Made by a program: the position numbers and the translations under genes. 64,000 nt of DNA from Roseiarcus sp963781895. Lineage in GTDB: Bacteria; Pseudomonadota; Alphaproteobacteria; Rhizobiales; Beijerinckiaceae. The notes under the pieces are model-generated. The model ran no database searches. It had not been told where the DNA came from and was given only the letters and a program-made list of their open reading frames with translations. How positions within the stretch are numbered: the first letter of the stretch is position 1; the number at the start of each line of letters is the position of its first letter. This document shows positions 48,978-57,789 of the stretch, piece by piece. The stretch spans positions 62,001-126,000 of the forward strand of contig CAWAIM010000053.1 in the NCBI GenBank assembly GCA_963781895.1, written 5' to 3'.

Positions 48978-49409
48978 ATGGTCCCGGCAGTCACCGATAT
49001 CGACCAATTGAGCGCCGCGATATCGCATGCGGCCGCGCCCGCGTTCATGCTTGGCGCGGTCGCCGGATTCCTGTCGATCCTGATTGCCCGGCTGGAGCGG
49101 ATCGTCGAACGGAACCGAGCCTTGCGGTCGGCCGAAACCGACGTCGTCGATCCATCGATCCGGGACGCGGTCGCCGCCTCATTTCAGCGTCGGATGGTCC
49201 TTCTCAGCCGCGCAATCTATTTCGCCGTGCTCAGCGCCCTTGTGACCGCGGCGTTGCTAATCGGCGCATTCCTCGCCGCCCTTGTCGGAATCGGCCACGC
49301 TGGCCTCGTGGCGCTCATGTTCACCGTATCGCTCGCCTTGCTGATGGCATCGCTCGTCGAGCTGACGCGCGAGATACGCGTTCACGCGGCGACCATGGGG
49401 CTCGACTAG
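48978..49409 (+). CDS. DUF2721 membrane protein
   Basis: The ATG at 48978 follows GGAGGGG and starts a 143-aa protein matching DUF2721, MVPAVTDIDQLSAAISHAAA then PAFMLGAVAGF. Three transmembrane helices are visible at about residues 20-40, 78-103 and 107-128. A basic loop (ARLERIVERNRALR) is conserved in the family. The family function is unknown. It stands alone. Confidence 0.8.
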   Translation: MVPAVTDIDQLSAAISHAAAPAFMLGAVAGFLSILIARLERIVERNRALRSAETDVVDPSIRDAVAASFQRRMVLLSRAIYFAVLSALVTAALLIGAFLAALVGIGHAGLVALMFTVSLALLMASLVELTREIRVHAATMGLD

Positions 49410-49671
49410 CGCTTTCTCGGCGCGAAATCCGGCGAGGCCACGGCCTATCGACAATTTGCCAATTAGGGGCTTGAATGGCCAAGCGAGCCAGTGTCGGACT
49501 GCGGCTCGCGGGCGCTATGACTCTTTGTCTCGGGCGTTTGTGTCGTCCGCTTGCCGCCGAGGACCTGTCGCGATCTTGAGCGCCCGCTGGCTGCGCGTCT
49601 CGCCTGCTCCGAAGACGACGTCGTTTCCGTAATATTGCGAAGCCGGGCAGCCGAACACGAGGAACTCCACC

Positions 49672-49917
49672 ATGACGACAAAGGTCCATGGATTCGCGAT
49701 CGCCTTGGCGACGATCGCCTTCGGCGCGACCTGTCCCGCCTGGGGGCAGTTTATGAGCAACTATCCCGTTATTATTGTTCCGCCGCCGGCGCAAAATTAC
49801 TCCGCGCCCAAGCCCGCTCCGAAACCGGCGACGCCCGACAAGCCGAAGCCCCCTCGCGACGAGGCCCAAGATCCGCCGGTGAGACCGCACTATCAGGGAC
49901 GAACGTTGGTGTATTAG
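49672..49917 (+). CDS. Small secreted proline-rich protein
   Basis: An 81-aa precursor with signal VHGFAIALATIAFGATCPAW. The mature part is low-complexity Pro/Lys/Ala (PPPAQNYSAPKPAPKPATPD) ending YQGRTLVY. A site resembling AGGAAC lies 9 bases before the ATG. The sequence is likely unstructured. No function can be assigned. Confidence 0.5.
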   Translation: MTTKVHGFAIALATIAFGATCPAWGQFMSNYPVIIVPPPAQNYSAPKPAPKPATPDKPKPPRDEAQDPPVRPHYQGRTLVY

Positions 49918-49990
49918 GTCTCAAGTCCTCGACCCGTTCCGGCGCGGTGGCGCGAGACTTTCGTTTGGGGCCTCGACGAATCCTGCAGCG

Positions 49991-51013
49991 TCAGCGGATC
50001 GGAGGGGCGTATTGAATGCCGCCGTTATCCCAGAGTTCGTTCAGGCCGCGGGGAATCCCCAGCTTCGAATGCGCGCCGACGTTGCGGTCAAACACCTCGC
50101 CGTAGTTGCCGACCTTGCGAATCATGTTGGCCGCCCAGTCGTTCGAAAGACCGAGCGGCTTGCCAAACTCGCTCTCTGTTCCAACGAGCCGTTTGACCGC
50201 CGGCTTCTGCGACTTCAGCGCGTCGTCGATGGTTTTCGAGCTTACGCCCAACTCTTCGGCGTTGAGCATGGCGAAATTGACCCATTTGACGATATTGAAC
50301 CACTGCATATCGTCCTGCCTCACCACCGGGCCAAGCGGCTCCTTCGAGATGATGTCCGGCAGGATCATATGGTCGCTCGGCTTCTGGAGCTCCAGGCGCA
50401 TCGCGAAAAGACCCAATTCATCGGTCGTCAATACGTTGCATTTTCCGCCCTGGTAGGCCGCGATCATTTCGGCGACGTTCGCCTCGTGGACGATCTCGTA
50501 TTTCATGTGATTGGTTTCAAAGAAGTCGACGAAATTTGGCTCGGTGTCCGTGCCCGGCTGCACGCAGACCTTGCTGTCGTTGAGTTCGAGCGCGGATTGA
50601 AGATTGCAACTCTTGGGAACGAGAAACGCCTGTCCGTCGTAATATGTCACGCCCGCGAAGACGATGCCGTAATCATTTTCGCGGCCCATCGTCCAGGTCG
50701 AATTGCGCGAGAGCACGTCAATCTGTTTGTTCTTCAGCGCATCGAACCGCTCCGAGGCCGACAGCGGCACGTATTGAACCTTCGAGGGATCGTTGAAGAT
50801 CGCCGCCGCGAGGGCCCGGCAGAAATCGACGTCGAAACCCGACCATTGTCCATTGCTATCCTTGATCGAGAAACCGTCCAGCCCCGGGTTGACGCCGCAA
50901 ATAACCGAGCCGCGATCCTGCACGGTCTTGAGCGTCTGGGATTGCGCGGCGCCGAGAGCCGCGCCGCACGCAAGAGCCGCGGCGACGGCGAGATAGGAAA
51001 TGAATTTGCGCAT
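49991..51013 (-). CDS. Amino-acid ABC transporter substrate-binding protein, AapJ-like
   Basis: A 340-aa family-3 solute-binding protein. Signal: ISYLAVAAALACGAALGAAQ. The AapJ-type hallmarks are RGSVICGVNPGLDGFSIKD, GQWSGFDVDFCRALAAAIF, RNSTWTMGREND and DGQAFLVPKSC, and the length fits. AapJ feeds the AapQMP general L-amino-acid importer. No permease or ATPase gene is near, so this is an orphan binding protein. It would have to work with a distant importer. Confidence 0.88.
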   Translation of the reverse strand: MRKFISYLAVAAALACGAALGAAQSQTLKTVQDRGSVICGVNPGLDGFSIKDSNGQWSGFDVDFCRALAAAIFNDPSKVQYVPLSASERFDALKNKQIDVLSRNSTWTMGRENDYGIVFAGVTYYDGQAFLVPKSCNLQSALELNDSKVCVQPGTDTEPNFVDFFETNHMKYEIVHEANVAEMIAAYQGGKCNVLTTDELGLFAMRLELQKPSDHMILPDIISKEPLGPVVRQDDMQWFNIVKWVNFAMLNAEELGVSSKTIDDALKSQKPAVKRLVGTESEFGKPLGLSNDWAANMIRKVGNYGEVFDRNVGAHSKLGIPRGLNELWDNGGIQYAPPIR

Positions 51014-51053
51014 ATGGCCAGCCTCGACTGGTGGAGTGCGGGAAGGCCGCGCC

Positions 51054-51674
51054 TTAGAGAGCGACGGCCTGTCTGACGATGACTTTCGTGCCGACCGGCA
51101 CGCGGCTATAGAGGTCGATCACGTCTTCATTGACTAAGCGGAAACAGCCGGACGAGATGGCGTGGCCGATCGTCTGCGGCTGGTTGGTGCCGTGGATGCG
51201 ATAGATCGTCGCGCCGAGATACATGGCGCGCGCGCCCAAAGGATTCCCAGGACCACCGGCCATGAAACGCGGCAGATAGGGCTGACGCTCGATCATTTCC
51301 GGCGGCGGCCGCCAGTCGGGCCATTCCTGCTTGCGCGAGATTTTTTGCAGTCCCGACCACTGGAAGCCGTCGCGACCGACCCCGATGCCGTAGCGAAGCG
51401 CGCGATTGTCGGGCTGAACCAGATACAGGAACCGCGACTTCGTATCGATGATGATCGTTCCCGGCGCTTCATTGGTGCGGAAAAACACTTCCTGCTTCTC
51501 GTAGGCGCCGGTCAGCTGCTCCTCTTCCGGCGTCGGCTGGTAGCCTGGCTGGTCCTGGATGTTCATGTCCTCCTGCGGCGCAGCCGACGCAAACGCTCCT
51601 GGAAGGGCGGCGGCCGCCGCCATGATCGCCGCGGCCAGAGCGGCTCGCGCGAATAGACCCAGTCGAATAGTCAT
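51054..51674 (-). CDS. L,D-transpeptidase (YkuD domain)
   Basis: A 206-aa exported protein from ATG 51674 (MTIRLGLFARAALAAAIMAA signal). The 23-codon extension upstream lacks support. The YkuD domain (about 75-205) contains the catalytic core IYRIHGTNQPQTIGHAISSG followed by CFRLVNEDVIDLY, with catalytic His, Ser/Gly and Cys in order. It cross-links peptidoglycan (3-3 links) or anchors lipoproteins in the periplasm. Resembles ErfK/YbiS proteins of Hyphomicrobiales. It is 41 bp downstream-side of the AapJ-like gene on the same strand but likely separate. Confidence 0.9.
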   Translation of the reverse strand: MTIRLGLFARAALAAAIMAAAAALPGAFASAAPQEDMNIQDQPGYQPTPEEEQLTGAYEKQEVFFRTNEAPGTIIIDTKSRFLYLVQPDNRALRYGIGVGRDGFQWSGLQKISRKQEWPDWRPPPEMIERQPYLPRFMAGGPGNPLGARAMYLGATIYRIHGTNQPQTIGHAISSGCFRLVNEDVIDLYSRVPVGTKVIVRQAVAL

Positions 51675-51727
51675 GCGCACTCCGTTAGAAACAAAAGCCA
51701 GAAATATGCCTCGCCAGCTCGTCGGGA

Positions 51728-52189
51728 CTAGCGCTTTCCGCACCGCTCATAAACCATGGTGCCATAGCGAGCGGCGTTGTCGGGATCAACCCATACTGTC
51801 GTGAACGAATCCGGATCGACGTTCGTCACGATTCGATCATCCGCGGTCCCTGCATCGCCGGGCGGCCCGAGATAGGTCGCGCCGTCCTTGCCCGCCTTGA
51901 GGAGCAGCTCCGAAGGAGTCGGCTGATCGGCGAGATACATCATCAGTCCGCCGTTGGGACCCTTGTTGATGACATAGGGCTTGTTGCACTGCCCGCGCGC
52001 CTCCTTGATCGTGCGGGCGCGATCCTCATCTTTGTGATAAGATGCAAGCCCCCACTTACCGACCAGCTGGTCAGGTGTGATGCTGGGAGCGGTCGTGACC
52101 ACGGGAGGAGGGGTCTCGGCGCAGCCCACGACGAAAACGGACAGTAGACCCGCCAGCGCCAGCGCGCCGCCACGATGTGCGAAACTCAC
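51728..52189 (-). CDS. Lipoprotein, conserved hypothetical
   Basis: The GTG at 52189 (after AGGGGG) gives a 153-aa protein with a lipobox, LLSVFVVGCAE, so it should be lipid-anchored at Cys24. The mature part contains TPDQLVGKWGLASYHKDEDR, a lipocalin/AprI-like opening, and GGLMMYLADQPTPSELLLK. Conserved in Hyphomicrobiales, function unknown. An open frame further upstream has no support. Confidence 0.75.
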   Translation of the reverse strand: MSFAHRGGALALAGLLSVFVVGCAETPPPVVTTAPSITPDQLVGKWGLASYHKDEDRARTIKEARGQCNKPYVINKGPNGGLMMYLADQPTPSELLLKAGKDGATYLGPPGDAGTADDRIVTNVDPDSFTTVWVDPDNAARYGTMVYERCGKR

Positions 52190-52408
52190 AGACGCCCCCT
52201 GGTTGTGTCGGTCATTCGACGATTTCCAGCCCGTGCTCCTGCTGCGCATGAGGTTGCGGCAGGTTGCCCTCGCTATCAAACCGCGCGCGGCCGGTCAATC
52301 GAACGCGTCGTGTGCGCGTCGGCGCTTTGAACAGTCTCGCTGCGGCGTACGCAACTCTGCGCTGCTCCCGCCGTCGTCCACGCGCCGACGGAGAACTGCA
52401 ACACGCGC

Positions 52409-53398
52409 CTATCGACCCCATCTGAGCGCTGCAGTCTCGACTGGCGCGTCCCAGAGAACCACGTGGTCTTCGTCCAGCATGGAAACCGTGATGGAGCAGC
52501 CGGCCATTTCGAGCGAGGTCACGTAGTCGCCAACCAGCGATCGTATAACCCGCGCGCCGCGCTTCTCGAGAAAGCGTCGCGCGGCATTGTACATCAGATA
52601 GAGCTCCATCGCCGGCGTCCCGCCGAAGCCGTTGACGAACAGCAGCGCGTCGCCGCGAACCTCCGCGCGGAGATCGGTCGCGATCGCGCTCACCATCTCG
52701 TCCGCAATGTCGTCCGCGGGAACGAGAGGAACACGGCGTCGGCCGGGTTCGCCATGAATGCCGACGCCCATTTCCATTTCCCCCTCGCCGATGTTGAACG
52801 TGGGGCGTCCCGCCGCCGGCACAGTGCAACTCGACAGCGCGACGCCGATCGAGCGCGTGCGCGCGTTCACGCGCTCGCCGAGCGCCGCGAGCGAGGCTAG
52901 GTCGCGTCCTCGTTCGGCGCTCGCGCCGACGATCTTCTCGACGACGAGCGTGCCTGCGACGCCACGTCTGCCTGCGGTCCAGGTCGAGTTCTCCACCGAT
53001 ACATCGTCGTCAGTGACGACGGTTGCGACGGGACCGTTGACCAGCTCCGCCGCCATCTCGAAATTCATGCGGTCGCCAGAGTAGTTTTTGACGATGAATA
53101 GCAAGCCGGCCCCGCCGTCGACCGCTTGGGCCGCCTCGGTCATTTGATCTGGTGTCGGCGAGGTGAAGACCTGGCCCGGGCAGGCCGCGTCCAGCATTCC
53201 GTATCCAACGAAACCGGCATGCAAAGGCTCGTGGCCGCTGCCGCCGCCGGAAATCAGCGAGACCTTGCCCGGCGTCAACCGCGCACGGCGGATGAACCTG
53301 CCTTCTGGTCCGAGGACAACGATCCCGGCGTGCGCCGCCGCGAAGCCCGACAGGCTCTCCGTGAGGATCGTGTCAACGCCGTTCATGAGTTTCTTCAT
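52409..53398 (-). CDS. dhaK: Dihydroxyacetone kinase, DHA-binding subunit DhaK
   Basis: A 329-aa protein of normal DhaK length. Binding motif: SLISGGGSGHEPLHAGFVG. The substrate-linking His is His215 in VGIHGEPG, equivalent to E. coli His218. DhaK holds dihydroxyacetone as a hemiaminal, and DhaL-bound ADP (phosphorylated by the PTS) transfers the phosphate. It is the last gene of a 12-gene operon, 20 bp after the HTH gene and separated from DhaL by four other genes. That order is unusual, as dhaK and dhaL are normally adjacent. Confidence 0.95.
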   Translation of the reverse strand: MKKLMNGVDTILTESLSGFAAAHAGIVVLGPEGRFIRRARLTPGKVSLISGGGSGHEPLHAGFVGYGMLDAACPGQVFTSPTPDQMTEAAQAVDGGAGLLFIVKNYSGDRMNFEMAAELVNGPVATVVTDDDVSVENSTWTAGRRGVAGTLVVEKIVGASAERGRDLASLAALGERVNARTRSIGVALSSCTVPAAGRPTFNIGEGEMEMGVGIHGEPGRRRVPLVPADDIADEMVSAIATDLRAEVRGDALLFVNGFGGTPAMELYLMYNAARRFLEKRGARVIRSLVGDYVTSLEMAGCSITVSMLDEDHVVLWDAPVETAALRWGR

Positions 53399-53418
53399 TG
53401 GACGCCATCCATGTTCGC

Positions 53419-53844
53419 TTACCTTTCCTCGCTCAACAGCAGCGCAAGGCGGTGCACCAGGTCGTAAACAAGGGTTTCGAGCTGTTTGTTCCTGCCGGCG
53501 TCGCCGAGATCCGGCAGCGCAAGCGTCAACTTGCGTTCGCGCCGTGCCTCGGTCGCGATCGCTAGTCGCCCCGGATGGGCCCGCGAATATGCGTTGAGAA
53601 ATGCGGCGCGTTCCTGGGTCGAGAAGTGGCAGAGCTCGAGGATCAGAGCGACATGGCGCGCGGGAATCGGCACCTGGTAAGCCGGGTTCGAAATCTGGGA
53701 GACGAAGCTGCGGTTCTTGCCGATCGCTTCGGCAAGCCGCTGGCGCATTCCGGAGGGACGGCTGTCGAGCACCGCCTTCAGAACCTGTTTGTATTGGGCG
53801 ACCGTGCCAGAAGAGGCCTCACGCGGGCGGCGCACGTCAGCCAT
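53419..53844 (-). CDS. XRE-like DNA-binding protein in the dha operon
   Basis: A 141-aa protein from ATG 53844, overlapping the Enzyme I gene by 8 bp. An HTH is visible at about residues 33-55 (RQRLAEAIGKNRSFVSQISN) in a lambda-repressor-like arrangement. A helical C-terminal part includes RHVALILELCHFSTQERAAF. No DhaR/DhaS (GAF or TetR type) regulator is recognised in the operon. This protein probably regulates it, possibly in response to DHA or phosphorelay state. The extension to 53904 is not supported. Confidence 0.75.
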   Translation of the reverse strand: MADVRRPREASSGTVAQYKQVLKAVLDSRPSGMRQRLAEAIGKNRSFVSQISNPAYQVPIPARHVALILELCHFSTQERAAFLNAYSRAHPGRLAIATEARRERKLTLALPDLGDAGRNKQLETLVYDLVHRLALLLSEER

Positions 53845-55435
53845 GGCGCCCAATCGCCGCTTTGACCCGCCCAAGCGCCGGCGGCGCGACCGAAAGCTCC
53901 TCAAGACCGCAGTCGATAAGCGCGGGCAAGCAGCGGAGGTCCGCGGCCATGTCGCCGCAGAGGCTCACGGGGGCGCCGGTTCGCCGACCATGCGCGACCG
54001 TTCGCTCAATGAGCTCGAGGACCGCCGGGTTGAGAGGGTCGGCGATCGCGGCAAGCTCGCCGTTGCCCCGATCGCAGGCTGTGACGTACTGCACCAGATC
54101 ATTGCTGCCGATGGAATAGAAATCGGCGTCAAAACGGGCAATCGCCAGCGCCGCCGCCGGTACTTCGACCATGATGCCGAGCGCGGGCCGGCGCGCGACG
54201 AGTCCTTCGGATGCGAGTTCCGCCAGGACGGCGTCGAGAAGGCGACGCGCCTCAGCGAACTCGGCCGGCGTCGTCACCATCGGCAGCATCACTTTCAGGG
54301 TGCCGCGCGAACCGGAACGCGCGAGCGCGCGCAGCTGCGTCCTGAACAGATGTTGCCGGCGAAGCGACAGACGCAAGCCGCGCACGCCAAGAAATGGGTT
54401 AGTCTCGCCATCGAAAGTTACGCCCGGAATGGGCTTGTCGCCGCCGGCGTCGAGCGTGCGGATCGTGACCGGCCGCTCCCCCGCCCAATCCAATATGTCC
54501 CGATAGCTGCGATATTGCGACGCTTCATCCGGCGGCATGCCGCGAGGCTCGAACAGGAACTCAGTGCGAACGAGCCCAATGCCGTCTGCGTGCGCGGCGG
54601 CGGCGGTTTTGAGATCGACGAGGCCTTGTATGTTGATCATCGTGCGGATGCGGCGGCCCGAACGGGTTATGGCCGGCTTCGCAATATGCTGGGCCTCGAC
54701 CGCGCGGCGGCGCGCGTTCGTCGCGACGCGACGGCGCCATTCCTCGAGTCGCCTTCTCGCCGGCGCGACTTCGATTTCTCCTCGTTCAGCGTCGAGCACA
54801 GCCAAGGTTCCGTCGGCGGCGGAAATAGCGCCCAAAGCGACGAGCATCGGCACGTCCCGGGCGCGCGCCAGCATCGCAACATGACTGGCGGCGCTGCCGC
54901 CAGTCAGCGCGACACCGGCCAAGCGCGTCCAGTCAATCTCGAGAAAGCGCGACGGCGGCAGGTCGTCGGCAACCAGGATCGCGCCCTCCGGCAGCAGGAG
55001 TCCCGTTTCGCCGCCATCGTCGAGGGCGCGTGACACTCGGTCGCGAAGATCGACCAGATCGCTCGCGCGCGCTCGGAAATAGGGGTCTTCCGCGTTGGAA
55101 TATCCGCTCACTTCGGCGTCGAGGGCCCGGCGCCAGGCAAGATCCGCCGGCGCCCCCGACTCGATCTCCGCAAAGGCAGTCTCGGTCAACTCGCCGTCGC
55201 CGAGCAAAGCGATCTGGAATTCGAGCACTGCCGCAGCGTCGCTCGCCTGCGACGCGGTCAGCGCCGTCAGGTCGGCGCTGGCGCGGGCGATCGCCTGCGT
55301 AAGCGCCTTCCGTTCTGCCTCCGGCGTGCCGGCGAGTCGTGCCGACGCGGGAGCGATCGTGAGGCGGGCGAGCGGTCCGATCGCCAGGCCCGGCGCCGCG
55401 ACATGGCCGCGCAGGCGTAGCGCCTCAGCCGTCAT
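53837..55435 (-). CDS. PTS Enzyme I (phosphoenolpyruvate-protein phosphotransferase)
   Basis: A 532-aa complete EI from ATG 55435. N-terminal HPr-binding domain: residues 1-140. The phosphohistidine is His185 in LTGGSAASHVAMLAR. The C-terminal PEP-binding barrel has GLVRTEFLF, TIRTLDAGGDKP, GIMVEVPAAAL, FYSIGSNDLVQY and VSLCGDMA. It moves phosphate from PEP to HPr. Its presence as a full enzyme next to HPr and an EIIA-Man-like gene, with no EIIBC, indicates service to the DHA kinase. The length is slightly below the usual 570, with a shorter linker. The longer frame to 55522 is not supported. Confidence 0.93.
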   Translation of the reverse strand: MTAEALRLRGHVAAPGLAIGPLARLTIAPASARLAGTPEAERKALTQAIARASADLTALTASQASDAAAVLEFQIALLGDGELTETAFAEIESGAPADLAWRRALDAEVSGYSNAEDPYFRARASDLVDLRDRVSRALDDGGETGLLLPEGAILVADDLPPSRFLEIDWTRLAGVALTGGSAASHVAMLARARDVPMLVALGAISAADGTLAVLDAERGEIEVAPARRRLEEWRRRVATNARRRAVEAQHIAKPAITRSGRRIRTMINIQGLVDLKTAAAAHADGIGLVRTEFLFEPRGMPPDEASQYRSYRDILDWAGERPVTIRTLDAGGDKPIPGVTFDGETNPFLGVRGLRLSLRRQHLFRTQLRALARSGSRGTLKVMLPMVTTPAEFAEARRLLDAVLAELASEGLVARRPALGIMVEVPAAALAIARFDADFYSIGSNDLVQYVTACDRGNGELAAIADPLNPAVLELIERTVAHGRRTGAPVSLCGDMAADLRCLPALIDCGLEELSVAPPALGRVKAAIGRHG

Positions 55436-55745
55436 CGAGGAAATCCCGTTCGACCAGGGCGACAAGCGCGAGGACCGCTTCCTCCGCATCTTCACCCTCT
55501 GCGCGAAAATGCAGCAAGGCATCGTACGGCGTCTTCATCGCCATGACCTTGACAATGCTCTTGGCGTTGATCCACGGCCCTTGGGGTTGCGCCGCGAACG
55601 AGATCTTCGCTGAAAATTTGTTCGCAAGCTGGGTAAGCTTGACAGCCGGGCGCGCATGCAAGCCGGCCTCGTGCCGCAAACGCACCGAGGCGGTGACAAC
55701 AGCTCGCGGCATTGGCTCCGGCAGAGAATCGGAAAACACGGTCAT
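55425..55745 (-). CDS. HPr-family phosphocarrier protein
   Basis: A 106-aa HPr from ATG 55745. Phosphorylated residue: His30 in RHEAGLHARPAVKLTQLA. The regulatory-serine motif NAKSIVKVMAMK is also present. The N-terminus is about 15 residues longer than E. coli HPr. It overlaps the Enzyme I start by 11 bp and begins 1 bp after the DhaM stop. It relays phosphate from Enzyme I to the EIIA-like protein. Confidence 0.92.
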   Translation of the reverse strand: MTVFSDSLPEPMPRAVVTASVRLRHEAGLHARPAVKLTQLANKFSAKISFAAQPQGPWINAKSIVKVMAMKTPYDALLHFRAEGEDAEEAVLALVALVERDFLDDG

Positions 55746-55746
55746 G

Positions 55747-56139
55747 TCACCTCGGCGACAGTTCTTCGGCGGTCGCACGGACCTGGGCAAGGCTGCCGCC
55801 GCCCGACGCCTCCGTCGCCGCCATAATGGCGCCTTCGACGATCGGCGCGTTGCAAAGCACTACGCTGCCTCGCCGGTCTTCAGGAAGCATCTCGATCGCC
55901 ATTTCGCTGTTGGTCTCCGCGCCGCCAAGATCGACAAGAATGGCGACTCCTTGTGGCGACCACACCTGGTCGATCGCTCGAAGGATGCCGTGCACGTCCG
56001 TGCCGAGGTCGCCCGCGGGATTGCCGCCGCAATGTGCAACCTTGACCTCGTCGCCGACCATTTGACGCACCATGTCCGCGGTCCCGCGAGCGATGTCGGG
56101 TGAATGAGAAACGATGACCAGGGAGACATTCTCGCTCAT
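55747..56139 (-). CDS. dhaM: DhaM, EIIA-Man-like phosphotransferase subunit (single domain)
   Basis: A 130-aa single-domain protein. The phospho-His is His12 in LVIVSHSPDIARG. ILVDLGGAETNSEMAIEML is the DhaM hallmark and separates it from general EIIA-Man. In E. coli DhaM is fused to HPr and an EI fragment; here these are separate genes. It accepts phosphate from HPr and rephosphorylates the DhaL-bound ADP. It overlaps DhaL by 4 bp. Confidence 0.93.
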   Translation of the reverse strand: MSENVSLVIVSHSPDIARGTADMVRQMVGDEVKVAHCGGNPAGDLGTDVHGILRAIDQVWSPQGVAILVDLGGAETNSEMAIEMLPEDRRGSVVLCNAPIVEGAIMAATEASGGGSLAQVRATAEELSPR

Positions 56140-56753
56140 GCTTCGCCATCCAGAAAGCGCGACAAGGAATGGACGACGATCTCGCTGGATCGGGCGCCAG
56201 GGTCCATATGGCCGATGCTTCGCTCGCCGAGAAAGGACGCGCGTCCCTTGGTCGCCCGCATCGGGACGGTGGCCGCGGCGCCCCGCGTCGCCGCTTCTCG
56301 TAGTTGCCTGGCGAGAGCCGGAGGGCTGGCCCGAATCGCCTCGAGCACCGGCACAAGCACATCGAGCATGGTCTTTTCGCCCGTGGTCGACTTGCCTCGC
56401 GCCGAGACCGCCGCCGCCCCGGCAGCGAACACCTCCGCCAGCAAGTCGAGGCTTGCCGGTCGCTCGCCCAGTTGCTTGCCCATAGCGATGAATAGACTGC
56501 CGTAAAGGGGACCCGAGGCGCCGCCGACGGACATCACCAATGCTGTGCCGACCGACTTCAGCGCCTCGCCGGTAGGCTTTGCCGCGATTACATCGAGTTG
56601 CGCCATCACGGCGGCGCAGCCGCGCTTCATGTTGATCCCGTGGTCGCCGTCCCCGATCGCCTGATCGAGCGCGGTGAGTTCGTCCGCGGCGGCGCTGACA
56701 TTTTCGGCCGCCGCCGCGACCATCGATTTCAGGAGTAAGGGATCGAGAGCCAT
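56136..56753 (-). CDS. dhaL: Dihydroxyacetone kinase ADP-binding subunit DhaL
   Basis: A 205-aa protein from ATG 56753. The Mg/ADP motif QAIGDGDHGINM has Asp30, Asp35 and Asp37, the same positions as E. coli DhaL. Other blocks: SVGGASGPLYGSLF, ARGKSTTGEKTMLDVL and SSEIVVHSLSRF. The ADP stays bound and is phosphorylated by DhaM. It starts 11 bp after the stop of the adjacent ABC ATPase and overlaps dhaM, tying transport and kinase into one transcript. Confidence 0.95.
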   Translation of the reverse strand: MALDPLLLKSMVAAAAENVSAAADELTALDQAIGDGDHGINMKRGCAAVMAQLDVIAAKPTGEALKSVGTALVMSVGGASGPLYGSLFIAMGKQLGERPASLDLLAEVFAAGAAAVSARGKSTTGEKTMLDVLVPVLEAIRASPPALARQLREAATRGAAATVPMRATKGRASFLGERSIGHMDPGARSSEIVVHSLSRFLDGEA

Positions 56754-56763
56754 GATTGGAGCT

Positions 56764-57789
56764 TCACTCAGCCGCGACGCCGATGCGCCGGCCGGCCGCA
56801 TCGAAGTAGAGCGGGCTCCGCAGGCTCAAGGCCACGTCCTGACCGGTCGCGAGCGGATTGTGCGGATCGGCCAGTGTAACGAGCGCGTGGCCCCTAAATT
56901 CGAGATGCACGTGATTCTGATCGCCGAGGTGCTCGATCCGGCGCACGCGCCCGACGAGGCTATCGCCGGTCGGCTTGACGACTTGCAGATGCTCCGTGCG
57001 TACTCCGACCGTTTTGACGTGGCGCGGCGCGTTCACGTCGGGAAGCAATTCGGCAGGGATGAGATTGATCCCAGGCGTGCCGAGGCGCGTCGCGACATAG
57101 ATATCGTTCGGGGTCTCGTAGATTTCGCGCGGCGTTCCGAGTTGAAGTAATTGTCCATCGCGAATGACGCCAATGCGGGCCGCCATTGTTAAAGCCTCGG
57201 TCTGATCGTGCGTGACGTACAGCACCGTCGCTCCGAGCTCGACCTGGATGCGCTTCAGTTCGAGGCGAAGTTCGGCGCGCAGCTTTGCGTCGAGCGAGGA
57301 GAGAGGCTCGTCCATCAGATATATCGACGGCTGACGGACGAGGGCGCGCCCGATCGCGACCCGCTGCATTTCCCCGCCGGACAGGCGCGTCGCACGATTG
57401 GCGAGTTTGTCGCCGATATGCAGCAGTTCGGCAATCTGGCGAACCCGCTTGCGGATCTCCGCGTCCGGCAAGCGGCGGGTCGGCGCGCGCAGCGGGAAGG
57501 CCAGATTGTCGTAGACGGTCAGATGCGGATAAAGCGAATATTGCTGGAAGACAAAGGCGATGTCGCGGGCGGGTGGAGAGTCGCGGGTAACGTCGCGGCC
57601 GTCGATGGAAATCGTCCCGCGATCGGGCCGCTCGAGCCCCGCGATCAGGCGCAAGGTCGTGGTCTTGCCGGCGCCGGTCGGGCCGAGCAGGACGACGAAT
57701 TCGCCGTCGGCGACGCTGAGCGACAGGTCGCGGACGGCCTCGATGTCGCCGAAGCGCTTGCCGACTTGTCGCAATGCGATCTCAGCCAT
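56764..57789 (-). CDS. ABC transporter ATP-binding protein, second (GlpT-like)
   Basis: A 341-aa MalK-type ATPase from ATG 57789. Walker A: GPTGAGKTTTL. Signature: LSGGEMQRVAIG. Walker B: SIYLMDEPLSSLD, with H-loop YVTHDQTEAL. A TOBE-like C-terminal regulatory region follows residue 235. Its stop leaves 10 bp before DhaL and its start overlaps the first ATPase by 8 bp. Two separate MalK-type ATPases in one operon are the pattern of the glycerol importer GlpSTPQUV. Confidence 0.92.
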   Translation of the reverse strand: MAEIALRQVGKRFGDIEAVRDLSLSVADGEFVVLLGPTGAGKTTTLRLIAGLERPDRGTISIDGRDVTRDSPPARDIAFVFQQYSLYPHLTVYDNLAFPLRAPTRRLPDAEIRKRVRQIAELLHIGDKLANRATRLSGGEMQRVAIGRALVRQPSIYLMDEPLSSLDAKLRAELRLELKRIQVELGATVLYVTHDQTEALTMAARIGVIRDGQLLQLGTPREIYETPNDIYVATRLGTPGINLIPAELLPDVNAPRHVKTVGVRTEHLQVVKPTGDSLVGRVRRIEHLGDQNHVHLEFRGHALVTLADPHNPLATGQDVALSLRSPLYFDAAGRRIGVAAE

